Source: Clostridium amylolyticum
Lineage (GTDB): Bacteria > Bacillota > Clostridia > Clostridiales > Clostridiaceae
Direction: 5' to 3'
Length of the DNA: 64,000 nt
Assembly (NCBI RefSeq): GCF_900142075.1
Contig: NZ_FQZO01000004.1
Coordinates: forward strand, 186,001-250,000
Position numbers and translations under genes: made by a program. The notes beneath the pieces were generated by a model, which worked only from the letters and a program-made list of their open reading frames with translations, was not told the DNA's origin and did not search any database. Shown piece after piece: positions 17,249 to 25,848 of the stretch. Positions within the stretch are counted from its first letter, which is position 1. Every line of letters starts with the position of its first letter.

Positions 17249-18409
17249 TTATTTGATTTTTCTCCCTTGAGAATCATAAATTCCTATTACCTCAGGAGTA
17301 TTTTTGCTAATACCTTTAACTATAGCTACATGACTTCTTGTAACAAATATTTGAGTTCTAAATGCCATAACTACAGTATCTCCTACATTAGTATTAGACT
17401 TTAATGTAAAATGATAATCAATACTTTCTAAACTTGGTTCTTCTACTTTTACTTTAATAGCCTCATGAAAGTTTTTTCCTACCAATGCGTTTTCCATGTG
17501 AGATCTTCTATAATACCCTCCACCAAAGCAGTAACTTTCACCCTTTAAATTATGAGACACCTCGCTTACATAAACCATACAAGGTATTTCTTCAGCATCA
17601 TTATATGCATGATATGGAGTAGTTCCTGTTAAAGCATGTCCAGGTTCTCCGTGAGTTCCTCCCTGAAGGGCTATTCCCTTCATATTTACTACAGAGGTAG
17701 CTGAAGGCATATTTATTTCAGTTAACTTTATATTAAAATTTTCTTCAATTAACTTTTTAGCCTTATTCAGTGTAACTACATTATGGGTTGGAATTATATT
17801 ATTTTCTTCTTCATCATACAAAAAACAGGGGAAGGATGTTATCCCTGTAATATTTATATTAGGAAGAGATATTATTTCACTTACCTTCTGAAGCAGCTCA
17901 TTTATGTAGAAGCCCCCATATTGAGCAGGATAAAGCATATCTTCTTCATCTAGAACTCTTAGCATAATGTTTTGGGTTAATTCTAATCTTTGTGCTGCTT
18001 GTGATATCTGTTTAGCTTTTTCCACAGAATATACGGTGATTATTTTAGGTTTTGCTTTAAGTATATCCTCAATGATATTTGCAGGTATTTGAACTAAATG
18101 TCCAACATGACCTATGTTTATATGGTTATCTATGAGTCCCATGGCTTCCTTAAAATCTACCACTACAGCACCCTCATAGCCTAACTTATCTAATTCCTTA
18201 GCTACCATTGGGTTTCTTCCTATTTGTTTAGTCATATAATAAAGCTTTATTCCATATCTATCCGCTTCATTTTTAATATTTTTAGCATTTTCCAGCAGGG
18301 TATCTATATCTAAAACGTAGGTATCAGGGTCAATAAGCCCTTTCTGGTGTAGTTCAAATGCTGCTTTAACTATATTTTCATTTCTTCTTACAGTCTTATC
18401 CAGAAACAT
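17249..18409 (-). CDS. yhfX: YhfX-like PLP enzyme (alanine racemase fold)
   Basis: About 386 residues. The N-terminal half looks like a fold-type III PLP barrel, with YVLDIDTL and a lysine in KLYYMTKQIGRNP (near residue 60) placed where the PLP lysine is expected. Later motifs include HVGHLVQIP, GFYINELLQ, and QGGTHGEPGHALTGTTP. Homologues in the enterobacterial yhf cluster are called alanine-racemase-like with no known reaction. ATG 18409 is preferred because GAGG lies seven bases before it; ATG 18415 directly follows GAGGT. It starts 17 bases after the yhfS stop. Confidence 0.84.
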   Translation of the reverse strand: MFLDKTVRRNENIVKAAFELHQKGLIDPDTYVLDIDTLLENAKNIKNEADRYGIKLYYMTKQIGRNPMVAKELDKLGYEGAVVVDFKEAMGLIDNHINIGHVGHLVQIPANIIEDILKAKPKIITVYSVEKAKQISQAAQRLELTQNIMLRVLDEEDMLYPAQYGGFYINELLQKVSEIISLPNINITGITSFPCFLYDEEENNIIPTHNVVTLNKAKKLIEENFNIKLTEINMPSATSVVNMKGIALQGGTHGEPGHALTGTTPYHAYNDAEEIPCMVYVSEVSHNLKGESYCFGGGYYRRSHMENALVGKNFHEAIKVKVEEPSLESIDYHFTLKSNTNVGDTVVMAFRTQIFVTRSHVAIVKGISKNTPEVIGIYDSQGRKIK

Positions 18410-18425
18410 ATTCATACCTCATTTC

Positions 18426-19532
18426 TTAAATCTGCTGTTTAGCTTTTTCAATACTTTCCTTTAAAATTCTTAAAATAGTGTCTGCACCGCTTCTCATAGG
18501 ATTTATTCTTATCATTCTCTTTTCTAGGGACTTATCTGCTGCTCTAAAAGTACCTGAAACCCTATAAAACATAGGTACAAACTCGTACTTTGATTCTGCC
18601 CCTACAGGGTTAGGAGCTGCTCCTAACTTTTCAGCTTGGTTTAGTACCTCATTGGCAATTTCTTCTTCTAATTCTACTAAGAGAACTTTAGATTGGGCAT
18701 TGGCCAAAAAAGCATTTTTAACTCCAGGTATTTCCTTTAAATTCAATCTAGTTACCAGCTCTTCATTAACTTCCGCCTGCAAAGCTAAAGATACTGGCGC
18801 ATATATTAAACCTCGCAACATTTCCATAGCCTCAAAGCCTTGAACCTGGCTTCCTCCAGAATAGTTAAGACTAATAACTTTATCAATTAAATCTTTCTTT
18901 CCTACAAGAACTCCTACCCCTTCAGGTCCTAGTAACTTGAAGGAAGAAAAGGCTGATAAATCTGCTCCGCATTCAGTTCCAATCTTTCTAACTTTCATAA
19001 CTGCATAGTTATCATCAGTGATTATTTTTATATCCTTATGGCTATTCTTTATCACTTCTATAACTTCTTGCATATCATAGCTGTCATCTATCTTTTGTCT
19101 GGTATATTGTATCAAAGCTCCTTTTAAATCCTCATGGTTTTTTAACACTTCATTTAATGCATCCTTGTCATTAAAATTAGCTTTTACCACCTGAATACCC
19201 ATAGTATTAATGGTAACCTCCGTGGTAGGATAGATAGGTGCATCATGCACTAGTATTTTATCACCGGTTTTAAGAAAACTAATTATCCCCCATCTTATAG
19301 CCCCTGTACCAGCTCCTCTTACTAATACTGATTTTTCTGCACCAAAAAATTCAGCTATTACCTCTTCAGCTTTTTTTGTATAGGTTGGCTTATTAAGTCC
19401 TTTTACAACACCTAAATCTCCCAAGGCTAAAATCTCAGAGCCTTGGAATTTTCTTGTGATTATATCTATTAATTTAAACTGTAACTTTTTTGCTTCTTTA
19501 ATGTTTATTGATTCCAGTGGAAATGTCCTCAT
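18426..19532 (-). CDS. yhfS: YhfS-like PLP-dependent aminotransferase-fold enzyme
   Basis: About 368 residues of fold-type I PLP enzyme. The candidate Schiff-base lysine is in SAFSSFKLLGPEGVGV; ITDDNYAV carries an aspartate that could bind the pyridine nitrogen; VRGAGTGAIRWG contacts phosphate. Its closest look is to cystathionine-lyase or selenocysteine-synthase-like enzymes, and the E. coli homologue is annotated only as a putative aminotransferase. ATG 19532 has GGAAAGGA 11 bases upstream, whereas ATG 19553 has no ribosome site. Two PLP enzymes in one operon suggest amine or amino-acid chemistry in the pathway. Confidence 0.85.
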   Translation of the reverse strand: MRTFPLESINIKEAKKLQFKLIDIITRKFQGSEILALGDLGVVKGLNKPTYTKKAEEVIAEFFGAEKSVLVRGAGTGAIRWGIISFLKTGDKILVHDAPIYPTTEVTINTMGIQVVKANFNDKDALNEVLKNHEDLKGALIQYTRQKIDDSYDMQEVIEVIKNSHKDIKIITDDNYAVMKVRKIGTECGADLSAFSSFKLLGPEGVGVLVGKKDLIDKVISLNYSGGSQVQGFEAMEMLRGLIYAPVSLALQAEVNEELVTRLNLKEIPGVKNAFLANAQSKVLLVELEEEIANEVLNQAEKLGAAPNPVGAESKYEFVPMFYRVSGTFRAADKSLEKRMIRINPMRSGADTILRILKESIEKAKQQI

Positions 19533-19569
19533 GTATATTACGTTCCTTTCCATGTAAGTTAAAGTATTC

Positions 19570-20445
19570 TTACCCTAAGATTCTTGCAATATTGCTTCTT
19601 GTCATTTTATCTATATCCTTTTGCTTTATCCCTTTTTCTATCATTAAAGGAATAAAAGTATCTATTAAATATGCATATCCAATGCCACCTCTAGTTCTAA
19701 AATTAGATTTTCTAGTTATATCCATAGAAAGTAAAACTCTATCACTAAGTCCTCTACTGCAAATTTCCTTTAAAAAATCTATTCTAAGGCCATCTGGCTG
19801 ATAATTTTCTTTACCAATAGTATCAAAGGCTACATTTACGCCTCTATCAATCATTCTCAATATATAATCTAAATTACCACTTAAATCCACGTGGCTTATT
19901 ATAACCTTATTTAAATCTACTTTAAATTCATTAAATAAATCTATTTGTTCTAGTCCCAAGGTCCCTAAAGTTGTATGGGTTATTATTGGTGTACCTGTTT
20001 CAACGTGAGCTAGAGCACCAGCAACAAATACTTTATGTTCCATTTCAGTTATCTTATCTTTACTAGTACCAATTTCTCCAATAATAGAAGCTTTATACTT
20101 ACTACCTTCAATACCATTAATAATTTCTGACACCATAAGCTTTGAAAGATGCTTTTCATCTAAATCATAAGCTTCTTTAGGCAAAAAAGGTTCTTTATAA
20201 TAGCCTGTAGAAAATAGTATATTCATATCTGTTTCTCTAGACACATTTACCATATATTCAATATTTCTACCCATTCCTCTATTAGTTACATCAATTATAT
20301 TATTTACACCTTTGCTCTTTAATTCTTTAAATTCTGTTAAAGTTTCTTCATAACAGTTTAAATTACAATCATCATCCTTTTTAATTCCAGATAAGTCTAT
20401 AGTCACATGCTCATGGGTATAGGTGATTCCTTCTACTAATTTCAT
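19570..20445 (-). CDS. php: PHP, phosphotriesterase-homology amidohydrolase
   Basis: This 291-residue TIM-barrel metal hydrolase belongs to the phosphotriesterase family. Metal ligands are visible: HEH in TYTHEHVTIDLS, a Glu in IIGEIGTSKDK at the place of the carbamylated Lys of true phosphotriesterase, His in PIITHTTLG and VIISHVDLS, and Asp in LLSMDITRK. This Glu variant is what is known of E. coli PHP (YhfV). Related enzymes are lactonases. The natural substrate is unknown. ATG 20445 has AAAGGAGTG six bases upstream; the frame's earlier ATG 20490 has no such site. Confidence 0.9.
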   Translation of the reverse strand: MKLVEGITYTHEHVTIDLSGIKKDDDCNLNCYEETLTEFKELKSKGVNNIIDVTNRGMGRNIEYMVNVSRETDMNILFSTGYYKEPFLPKEAYDLDEKHLSKLMVSEIINGIEGSKYKASIIGEIGTSKDKITEMEHKVFVAGALAHVETGTPIITHTTLGTLGLEQIDLFNEFKVDLNKVIISHVDLSGNLDYILRMIDRGVNVAFDTIGKENYQPDGLRIDFLKEICSRGLSDRVLLSMDITRKSNFRTRGGIGYAYLIDTFIPLMIEKGIKQKDIDKMTRSNIARILG

Positions 20446-20504
20446 GTAATCACTCCTTTTATAGTCATGGGAGGTGAACCCACCTCCCAAAACATTTCTA
20501 TTCT

Positions 20505-21800
20505 TTATTTAGGTGGCAGATAAAGACCTATTAGATATAGTATATTTATTAGCACGCCTACAAATATTGCACCTACTGGACCAACAGCCATGTCCACAAT
20601 AGGTTTTTTGGAAGTTTTGTTTAATACGTATATACCTACTACTACAAATAATCCTAAACCAGGTGCCATAGCGTTTGCCGCCATCATACCTCCCACTAAA
20701 AGAGCTACTTCTAGCACTTTACCCATGGCAGTTCTAATGTTGTCTCCACACTTTCTGATACCTGGGAATTTGTCCATGCCTTTAGCAAGTATATCTAAAA
20801 GAAGTATTTCTAATGCCATTACTACGGCACCAGCTAAGAAAGCTAGAAGTGGATTCTTTATAAGAAGTCCAACTACAAATACGAAGGTCATTCCCGCAGG
20901 AGCATATACCCCTGTAGTTATTGCTGTAGTTGCTACTAGAGGAATAAATCCTATGCCTCTTGCAAAAGCAGTCATAGCGGCTTCTACATTTTTTCCTTCT
21001 TTTAGTAAATTTAAAGAGATTGGGTCACCAGCTAATATAGCCATACTGGTAGCTGCTGAAATTAATCCACCCATAACCACTAATATAGGTAAGTTTTTCT
21101 TTATTTTTGCAACTCTTTCGCTAAATATAGCTGTAAGATCTACCTTTGGTGCATTAGGATCTGGTTTTTCTCTCATAGCAAATATAAGCATAATTATCAT
21201 ACCTGCAAGAAGAGCCATTCCTTCTGGGTTTAACGCAACTGTTGCTCCACCCAGCTTAAATTTACCCCAGTACTGGATAAATTGTCTAACTAAGAATGAA
21301 ACTACTAGTGTTATAATTCCATTCTTTACTCCAAATTGATAAGCCACCACTAATGCTGGGAATACAGCAAAAGCTGCTACAATAGGAGTACCTACTTGAC
21401 CAAGATGTGGTAGGAAATTAACAGGTAATTTAGCAAATAAGTCCACTATAAATTTAAGTCCTGCAACTATACCAATACCGTATGCTGCACCTATTACTGC
21501 AGAAAGAATAATTCCTGTCTTTCCTTTTGGACACCAAGTTCCTATAATATCTGTTCCCAGTAATATACTGTGAATCAATATTATAGTTGCTGCCACTGAT
21601 ACGGGAATTCCAAAGCCTATAACTAGTCCAAAGCTTAATGCAAAGGAAGTCGCAGCCAATGCCTTCTTATCCATTCTACCTTCAAGATATTCTGGCATTA
21701 TTGGTCTTAAGCCGTCGTTAAAAACAGCTACTCCAAGATTTGCAAGCACTGCTGCCAGTGCTCCCAATAGAGCTATTACCACATAATTTAGATAACTCAT
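20505..21800 (-). CDS. yhfT: YhfT-like multi-spanning membrane transporter
   Basis: A 431-residue, very hydrophobic protein with about 11-12 membrane helices. It matches the YhfT family, which is found only beside the other yhf genes. Recognisable stretches are FNDGLRPIMPEYLEG near residue 28 and the glycine-rich loop GIGTVAGLKF-like region after AVIGAAYGIGIV. By position it should import the pathway substrate; no energy-coupling protein is seen beyond the small YhfU. The alignment-like resemblance to PTS IIC proteins is weak and is not claimed. Confidence 0.83.
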   Translation of the reverse strand: MSYLNYVVIALLGALAAVLANLGVAVFNDGLRPIMPEYLEGRMDKKALAATSFALSFGLVIGFGIPVSVAATIILIHSILLGTDIIGTWCPKGKTGIILSAVIGAAYGIGIVAGLKFIVDLFAKLPVNFLPHLGQVGTPIVAAFAVFPALVVAYQFGVKNGIITLVVSFLVRQFIQYWGKFKLGGATVALNPEGMALLAGMIIMLIFAMREKPDPNAPKVDLTAIFSERVAKIKKNLPILVVMGGLISAATSMAILAGDPISLNLLKEGKNVEAAMTAFARGIGFIPLVATTAITTGVYAPAGMTFVFVVGLLIKNPLLAFLAGAVVMALEILLLDILAKGMDKFPGIRKCGDNIRTAMGKVLEVALLVGGMMAANAMAPGLGLFVVVGIYVLNKTSKKPIVDMAVGPVGAIFVGVLINILYLIGLYLPPK

Positions 21801-21837
21801 GATTATCCCCCTTTTGTATTTTTTATGTTAATTAATA

Positions 21838-22200
21838 TTAACCGTTAATAATGGTATTTATTATAACTGGTATTACAGTTTCTGCATGCTGAGGAGTAAA
21901 TCCAAAGGCTTTCTTACCAGATTTAACTTCTTGTATTATTTCCTCATTACTTCTTATCTTTCCTGGCATGGATACTGTAGAGCATTGACCCATTCCTAAT
22001 AATGCTATAGCCATAGCTAGTGCTCCACCGCCTCCAGTATTACAAGCTCCAAGATAATAATCTGCTTGTCCTGTCTTAACTGCCATAGCAGCTTCTATAT
22101 CTCCTTTGACCTCAACTACAGCTTTTTCTCCAGCAGCTTTTCTAGCAATAGATGCCACTAGTTCCTTATCAATTTGACCACCAACCACTATTTTTATCAT
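21838..22200 (-). CDS. yhfU: YhfU-like DUF2620 protein
   Basis: A 120-residue soluble protein with a glycine-rich start (MIKIVVGGQIDKELV) and a conserved centre ADYYLGACNTGGGGALAMAIALLG. It is the DUF2620 family, always linked to yhfT, so a partner or substrate-loading subunit of the transporter is a fair inference. The alternation of short strands and helices recalls PTS IIB folds, but the usual phospho-cysteine is not in place (the only such Cys is in GACNTGG). Ribosome site AGGAGG precedes ATG 22200. Confidence 0.82.
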   Translation of the reverse strand: MIKIVVGGQIDKELVASIARKAAGEKAVVEVKGDIEAAMAVKTGQADYYLGACNTGGGGALAMAIALLGMGQCSTVSMPGKIRSNEEIIQEVKSGKKAFGFTPQHAETVIPVIINTIING

Positions 22201-22220
22201 TTTTAAAACCTCCTAATTTT

Positions 22221-22574
22221 TTATAAAGAAAGTAAAGTGCATAAATGCATTACTATGAAGCTCTTTTCTTCCTCTGGTATTGATATACTAATTTCTTGTA
22301 CAAAAGTATTCACCATTTCCTCTGATTTTTCAAAATCTTTTTCTTTTTTTAAGCCTTCATATAAAAAGTCTTCCATAGGTTCTACTATATTATTTTCTTT
22401 TATTCTTTTTAACGCTATAGACATATGAGTAATAAACATTGCTCCATTTTCTTCTGTAAGTTCTATGCCCCATTTTTCCTTAACTATGTCAATTATCTTC
22501 AGAAGATTACCGTGTATCTCATCATCAATTTGCCCCGCATCTCTTAGTATATTTAGTCTTAAAGTTAAATCCAC
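22221..22574 (-). CDS. yhfY: YhfY-like single PRD-domain protein
   Basis: A 117-residue protein made of one PTS-regulation domain: it has MFITHMSIALKRI near residue 47 with a His at the usual phospho-site, and a final helix with FIVMHLCTLL that carries a second His. Such domains are normally phosphorylated by HPr or EIIB inside larger regulators; here one stands free. GTG 22574 follows GGAGG by seven bases. A free PRD next to YhfZ suggests a sugar-PTS signal feeds into control of the operon, which is inference. Confidence 0.8.
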   Translation of the reverse strand: MDLTLRLNILRDAGQIDDEIHGNLLKIIDIVKEKWGIELTEENGAMFITHMSIALKRIKENNIVEPMEDFLYEGLKKEKDFEKSEEMVNTFVQEISISIPEEEKSFIVMHLCTLLSL

Positions 22575-22596
22575 CTGTTTCCCTCCATTTACAATG

Positions 22597-22610
22597 TACT
22601 GAATTTTGTA
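22597..22610. promoter_or_regulatory. Candidate operator, copy 2
   Basis: TACTGAATTTTGTA lies between yhfZ and yhfY and differs at only two of 14 positions from TACGAAATTTTGTA beside the yhfZ promoter. Both are near-palindromes, so they may be YhfZ binding sites. Confidence 0.4.
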
Positions 22611-22626
22611 TATTGATTTTAAAAAA

Positions 22627-23553
22627 TTAATAGTTTGGTGTTATCTCACCATTAATAACTTTTTTCTGAATATCTAACACCTTTTCTTTGTTAATAAATT
22701 TTTTCAAAAGCGTATTAAAGGATGAATTTTCGGTATTTGCAACAATAACTGCATTGGTATCTTTATAAGAGAATATGGAATTATTTATGGGTTTAAACGG
22801 AATTTTTATATCTCTATCTTGAAGGTCATCCTTATTCCATATGGCAGCATGAATCTCTCCGCGCAAAATACTATTTAAAATTTGTGAATAAATAAGTGGA
22901 ACAAACTCCACATTTTTACCTTGGCAATGATATTTTGTTAGTATAACCTGATCTAAGGATGAATAGTCAATTCCTATCTTCATACCATCTTCTATAGTAT
23001 TTTTAGATCCCTTTGAAAACATTAATATATGCTCATTAACATAGGTGAAGTCTCCAAATTCATCTATTATTTCTATGTCATGTCCTTCACTTATATAATG
23101 CTGTGCTGCCAGCTTTGAGATTACTGCAAAATCATATCTTTGTTCTCTCAATGCCTCAACTCTGGTATTAGCCCCTCTCATATAAGCAAGTCCTACAGAA
23201 ATATTAGAAGTTACCAAAGTATTGTAAAGACCAGTAGCTAATCCTTCATAAACTTTAGAATAAGGCAGAGGCATAACTCCTAATATGGTTTTAATATCTG
23301 CTACATCCAATAACTTTATATAATTTATTGAAGTAATAAATGTGCCTAAATGCCCTCTAGCCTCAAGAGAAATGGCCTCATAGTCTTGGAGAAACTTAAG
23401 TGCAGATTGAATGGTTCCTCTAGCAGTGCTATATTTTTCTGCTAACTGAGCTACTGTGAGTATCCTGTCTCCAACTTCATTGGAAAGGAATTCTCTAGCT
23501 AAAGTTACAGCTATTATTCCGTTTTTTTGCATAAGTTTATCTTTTAAATCCAT
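22627..23553 (-). CDS. yhfZ: YhfZ-like transcriptional regulator of the yhf operon
   Basis: About 308 residues. The N-terminal region (about residues 15-70) reads as a GntR-type winged helix: GDRILTVAQLAEKYSTARGTIQSALKFLQ. The remainder looks like a periplasmic-binding-protein-type ligand domain, with PLPYSKVYEGLATGLYNTL and DFAVISKLAAQHYI. This is the YhfZ regulator family. ATG 23553 has AGGAG five bases before it; the longer frame begins at a TTG (23568) with no site. It is first in the operon, behind a strong promoter and a candidate operator, which fits autoregulation. Confidence 0.85.
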   Translation of the reverse strand: MDLKDKLMQKNGIIAVTLAREFLSNEVGDRILTVAQLAEKYSTARGTIQSALKFLQDYEAISLEARGHLGTFITSINYIKLLDVADIKTILGVMPLPYSKVYEGLATGLYNTLVTSNISVGLAYMRGANTRVEALREQRYDFAVISKLAAQHYISEGHDIEIIDEFGDFTYVNEHILMFSKGSKNTIEDGMKIGIDYSSLDQVILTKYHCQGKNVEFVPLIYSQILNSILRGEIHAAIWNKDDLQDRDIKIPFKPINNSIFSYKDTNAVIVANTENSSFNTLLKKFINKEKVLDIQKKVINGEITPNY

Positions 23554-23570
23554 AAGAACTCCTAACAATA

Positions 23571-23584
23571 TACGAAATTTTGTA
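23571..23584. promoter_or_regulatory. Candidate operator, copy 1
   Basis: TACGAAATTTTGTA is a 14-base near-palindrome just downstream of the predicted start of the yhf transcript. A close copy lies at 22597-22610. The position fits repression by YhfZ. Confidence 0.45.
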
Positions 23585-23598
23585 CTTTCATCACATAC

Positions 23599-23627
23599 AT
23601 ATTATCATATGGAGAAAACATTTTCAA
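23599..23627 (-). promoter_or_regulatory. Promoter of the yhf operon
   Basis: The -35 box TTGAAA (23627-23622) and -10 box TAATAT (23604-23599) are 17 bases apart and read into yhfZ. The rest of the 335-base gap up to the HAD gene holds nothing else I can recognise apart from the candidate operator at 23571. Confidence 0.75.
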
Positions 23628-23888
23628 GTGATTTTAGTAAAATATTATATAGTCCAATGATGGAGTATTATTATATAATAATTTTTAAGGAAGTAGTTTA
23701 TCATTTACCCTTTACACACAAAGGCTAACTTTGAAAGCTAACTGGAATAGTATCCAACACATATTACAAAATAACAGATGCCCATTTATATTCTATTAAG
23801 AATAATGCATCTAGAAAATAAATAGGTTTCATAATTTTAAAGTAGAATCATAAATTTTGCAAAAGACTATTTTGGAGGAGAATTTTAA

Positions 23889-24545
23889 ATGAAATACAAA
23901 TGTTTGATTTTAGACCATGATGATACTGTAGTTAAAAGCACACCAGACATTCACTACCCTTCTTTCGTAGACTCATTAAAGACATTAAGGCCAAAAATGG
24001 AGCTTCTAAGTCTTGAAAAATTTGTTTCATATTGTTTTAATCCAGGATTTTCGGAACTGTGTAAAGATGTTATGAAATTCACCAAAGAGGAACAAGAATT
24101 TCAATACAGAGTATGGAAGAGTTATACAAAAGAGAAATCCCCTGACTTTTATCCAGGTTTTCCTGAATTTATAAAAGAGTATAAAAAATTAGGTGGAATA
24201 ATATGTGTTGTATCTCATTCAGAAAGTGAACAAATTATAAGAGACTATATCTTGCATTGTGATATGACTCCTGATTTAATATTCGGCTGGGAGTTAGAAG
24301 AGCATCTTAGAAAACCAAATGCTTATCCAATTTTAGAAATTATGAAAAGATTCCATTTATCTAATAATGAAATGTTAGTATTAGATGATTTAAAGCCAGG
24401 GCTGGATATGGCACGAAGTTGTAATGTAGCATTTGCAGCAGCGGGATGGTCTCATGTAATACCTGAAATAGAAAATTACATGAGAAAAAATTCAGATTAT
24501 TATTTCTCCACTGTTGAAGCCTTCAAAAAATTTATATTTACATAG
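23889..24545 (+). CDS. HAD-superfamily hydrolase
   Basis: A 218-residue HAD phosphatase-like protein. Motif I is LDHDDTV (nucleophile Asp9, acid/base Asp11), motif II is the serine in VVSHSESE, motif III the lysine in RKPNAYP, and motif IV VLDDLKPGLDMA. A helical cap lies between motifs I and II (about residues 20-95), as in beta-phosphoglucomutase/phosphoglycolate-phosphatase types. A GGAGGAG site precedes ATG 23889. It is divergent from the yhf operon; whether it serves that pathway is unknown, and the substrate cannot be told. Confidence 0.88.
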   Translation: MKYKCLILDHDDTVVKSTPDIHYPSFVDSLKTLRPKMELLSLEKFVSYCFNPGFSELCKDVMKFTKEEQEFQYRVWKSYTKEKSPDFYPGFPEFIKEYKKLGGIICVVSHSESEQIIRDYILHCDMTPDLIFGWELEEHLRKPNAYPILEIMKRFHLSNNEMLVLDDLKPGLDMARSCNVAFAAAGWSHVIPEIENYMRKNSDYYFSTVEAFKKFIFT

Positions 24546-24618
24546 AAATTCACAAATTGGCAAATATGCAAATTGTGCAATACATTTAACTATCACTTCC
24601 TAAATGGACTATAGGAAG

Positions 24619-24656
24619 TAAAATAAAAGCTCACTACAGAAGCTTCCGTAATGAGC
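24619..24656 (-). terminator. Rho-independent terminator after natB
   Basis: On the minus strand a 14-base-pair hairpin with two mismatches (GCTCATTACGGAAG against CTTCTGTAGTGAGC) is followed by a T-rich run. It lies eleven bases past the natB stop. Confidence 0.75.
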
Positions 24657-24666
24657 CTATAATTAA

Positions 24667-25848
24667 CTAAGTTCTAAAAATAACTTCTTCTCTGCTAAAC
24701 ATATATCTAGCAAATAATATTGAAGCGATTATATATATAATAATCCAACCAAAGGTCAAAAGCATATGCACAGGATTATATATTCCTACTAGGAATTCTT
24801 TTATAAGACTTATAGCGTTAACAATAGGTATGTTAAAGCTCATAGTAGAAATATTCTTAGCATCTGTCATGTAAGTAGAATATGCTGGTATAAATGCAAT
24901 TACCATCAGAGGAGTTAGGTAGGTTTGAGCTTCTTTAAAGGATCTTGCATATATGCTTATAGCTAACTCTAAAGCTCCAAACACCATAGTTACTAGTATA
25001 GATACTAGTGCTATTAATAAAATTGTTCCTATAGGCAAATTCACTCCTGAGGTATTGCCAAATAAACCTTCATTTTGTGTCATGGCTATAATTACACCCG
25101 CCAATGAAGCAACTGTGGTTATAATCCCCATTACAGTGATGGCTAAGAATTTACCCCAAAGTATGGATAATCTTCCTGCTTGAGTGGAAAGTAAAGGTTC
25201 TAAAGTCCCTCTTTCCTTTTCCCCTGCTCCTAAGTCAGTAGCAGGCGCCATAGGTCCAGTTACACTATATATTACTAAAAATAAAGGAAGAAGTAGAGAT
25301 ATCATAAATATTCCTTGTCCTTCTTTATCCTTTACTGCGGTTATTACTTCTGGAACTATAGGATTTAAAAGTTCTGTATTTATTTGCCTTTTATCTAATC
25401 TTTGTTGTACTACACTTTTAGAATATTCCTCTATATATGAGTTAACTATACTAAAAGCAGTTAAGGATGATTGTGTTGAATTATCGTAGGTTATCTTTAG
25501 TTTAGATATCTTTTCATCATTAATATTTTTTTCAAAATCCTCAGGTATTTCAAGAGATAATGCAATTTTTCCATTTTTAACGTCTTCTTCAGGTTTTTGT
25601 GATTCCACAACCTTTATATTCTCTTTTTTGCTTATAAATTTAGCGAAATTGCTATTGCCTTTATCCTGAAGTACTATTTTTATATTTTCTTGTGCACTTT
25701 TCATAGATTTGTTTACGCTTTTTCCCATTACACCAAATAGTATAGGCATCATTAACAGAGGTATTAGAATACCCACAAAAAGGGTTTTCTTATCTCTAAA
25801 CATATCTTTAAGTTCTTTTTTTAGTACTACAAAGGTTATTTTATTCAT
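24667..25848 (-). CDS. natB: ABC-2 type permease NatB-like
   Basis: A roughly 393-residue membrane subunit. One helix near residues 25-45 is followed by a large outer loop (about 50-180, QENIKIVLQDKGNSNFAKF) and then five or six helices. The motif TDLGAGEKERGTLEPLLSTQAGR is typical of NatB/ABC-2 exporters. In Bacillus, NatAB exports sodium; related pairs export peptides or drugs. ATG 25848 is chosen because the GGTGGGTGG ribosome site lies five bases before it. It overlaps the natA stop by eight bases, so the two are translationally coupled. Confidence 0.87.
   Translation of the reverse strand: MNKITFVVLKKELKDMFRDKKTLFVGILIPLLMMPILFGVMGKSVNKSMKSAQENIKIVLQDKGNSNFAKFISKKENIKVVESQKPEEDVKNGKIALSLEIPEDFEKNINDEKISKLKITYDNSTQSSLTAFSIVNSYIEEYSKSVVQQRLDKRQINTELLNPIVPEVITAVKDKEGQGIFMISLLLPLFLVIYSVTGPMAPATDLGAGEKERGTLEPLLSTQAGRLSILWGKFLAITVMGIITTVASLAGVIIAMTQNEGLFGNTSGVNLPIGTILLIALVSILVTMVFGALELAISIYARSFKEAQTYLTPLMVIAFIPAYSTYMTDAKNISTMSFNIPIVNAISLIKEFLVGIYNPVHMLLTFGWIIIYIIASILFARYMFSREEVIFRT

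Noticed and set aside
20590..21339. A 249-codon open frame on the plus strand inside yhfT
   Set aside because: It is antisense to the yhfT transporter gene, has no ribosome site, and its product is a Pro/Thr/Ile-rich string typical of reversed hydrophobic codons.
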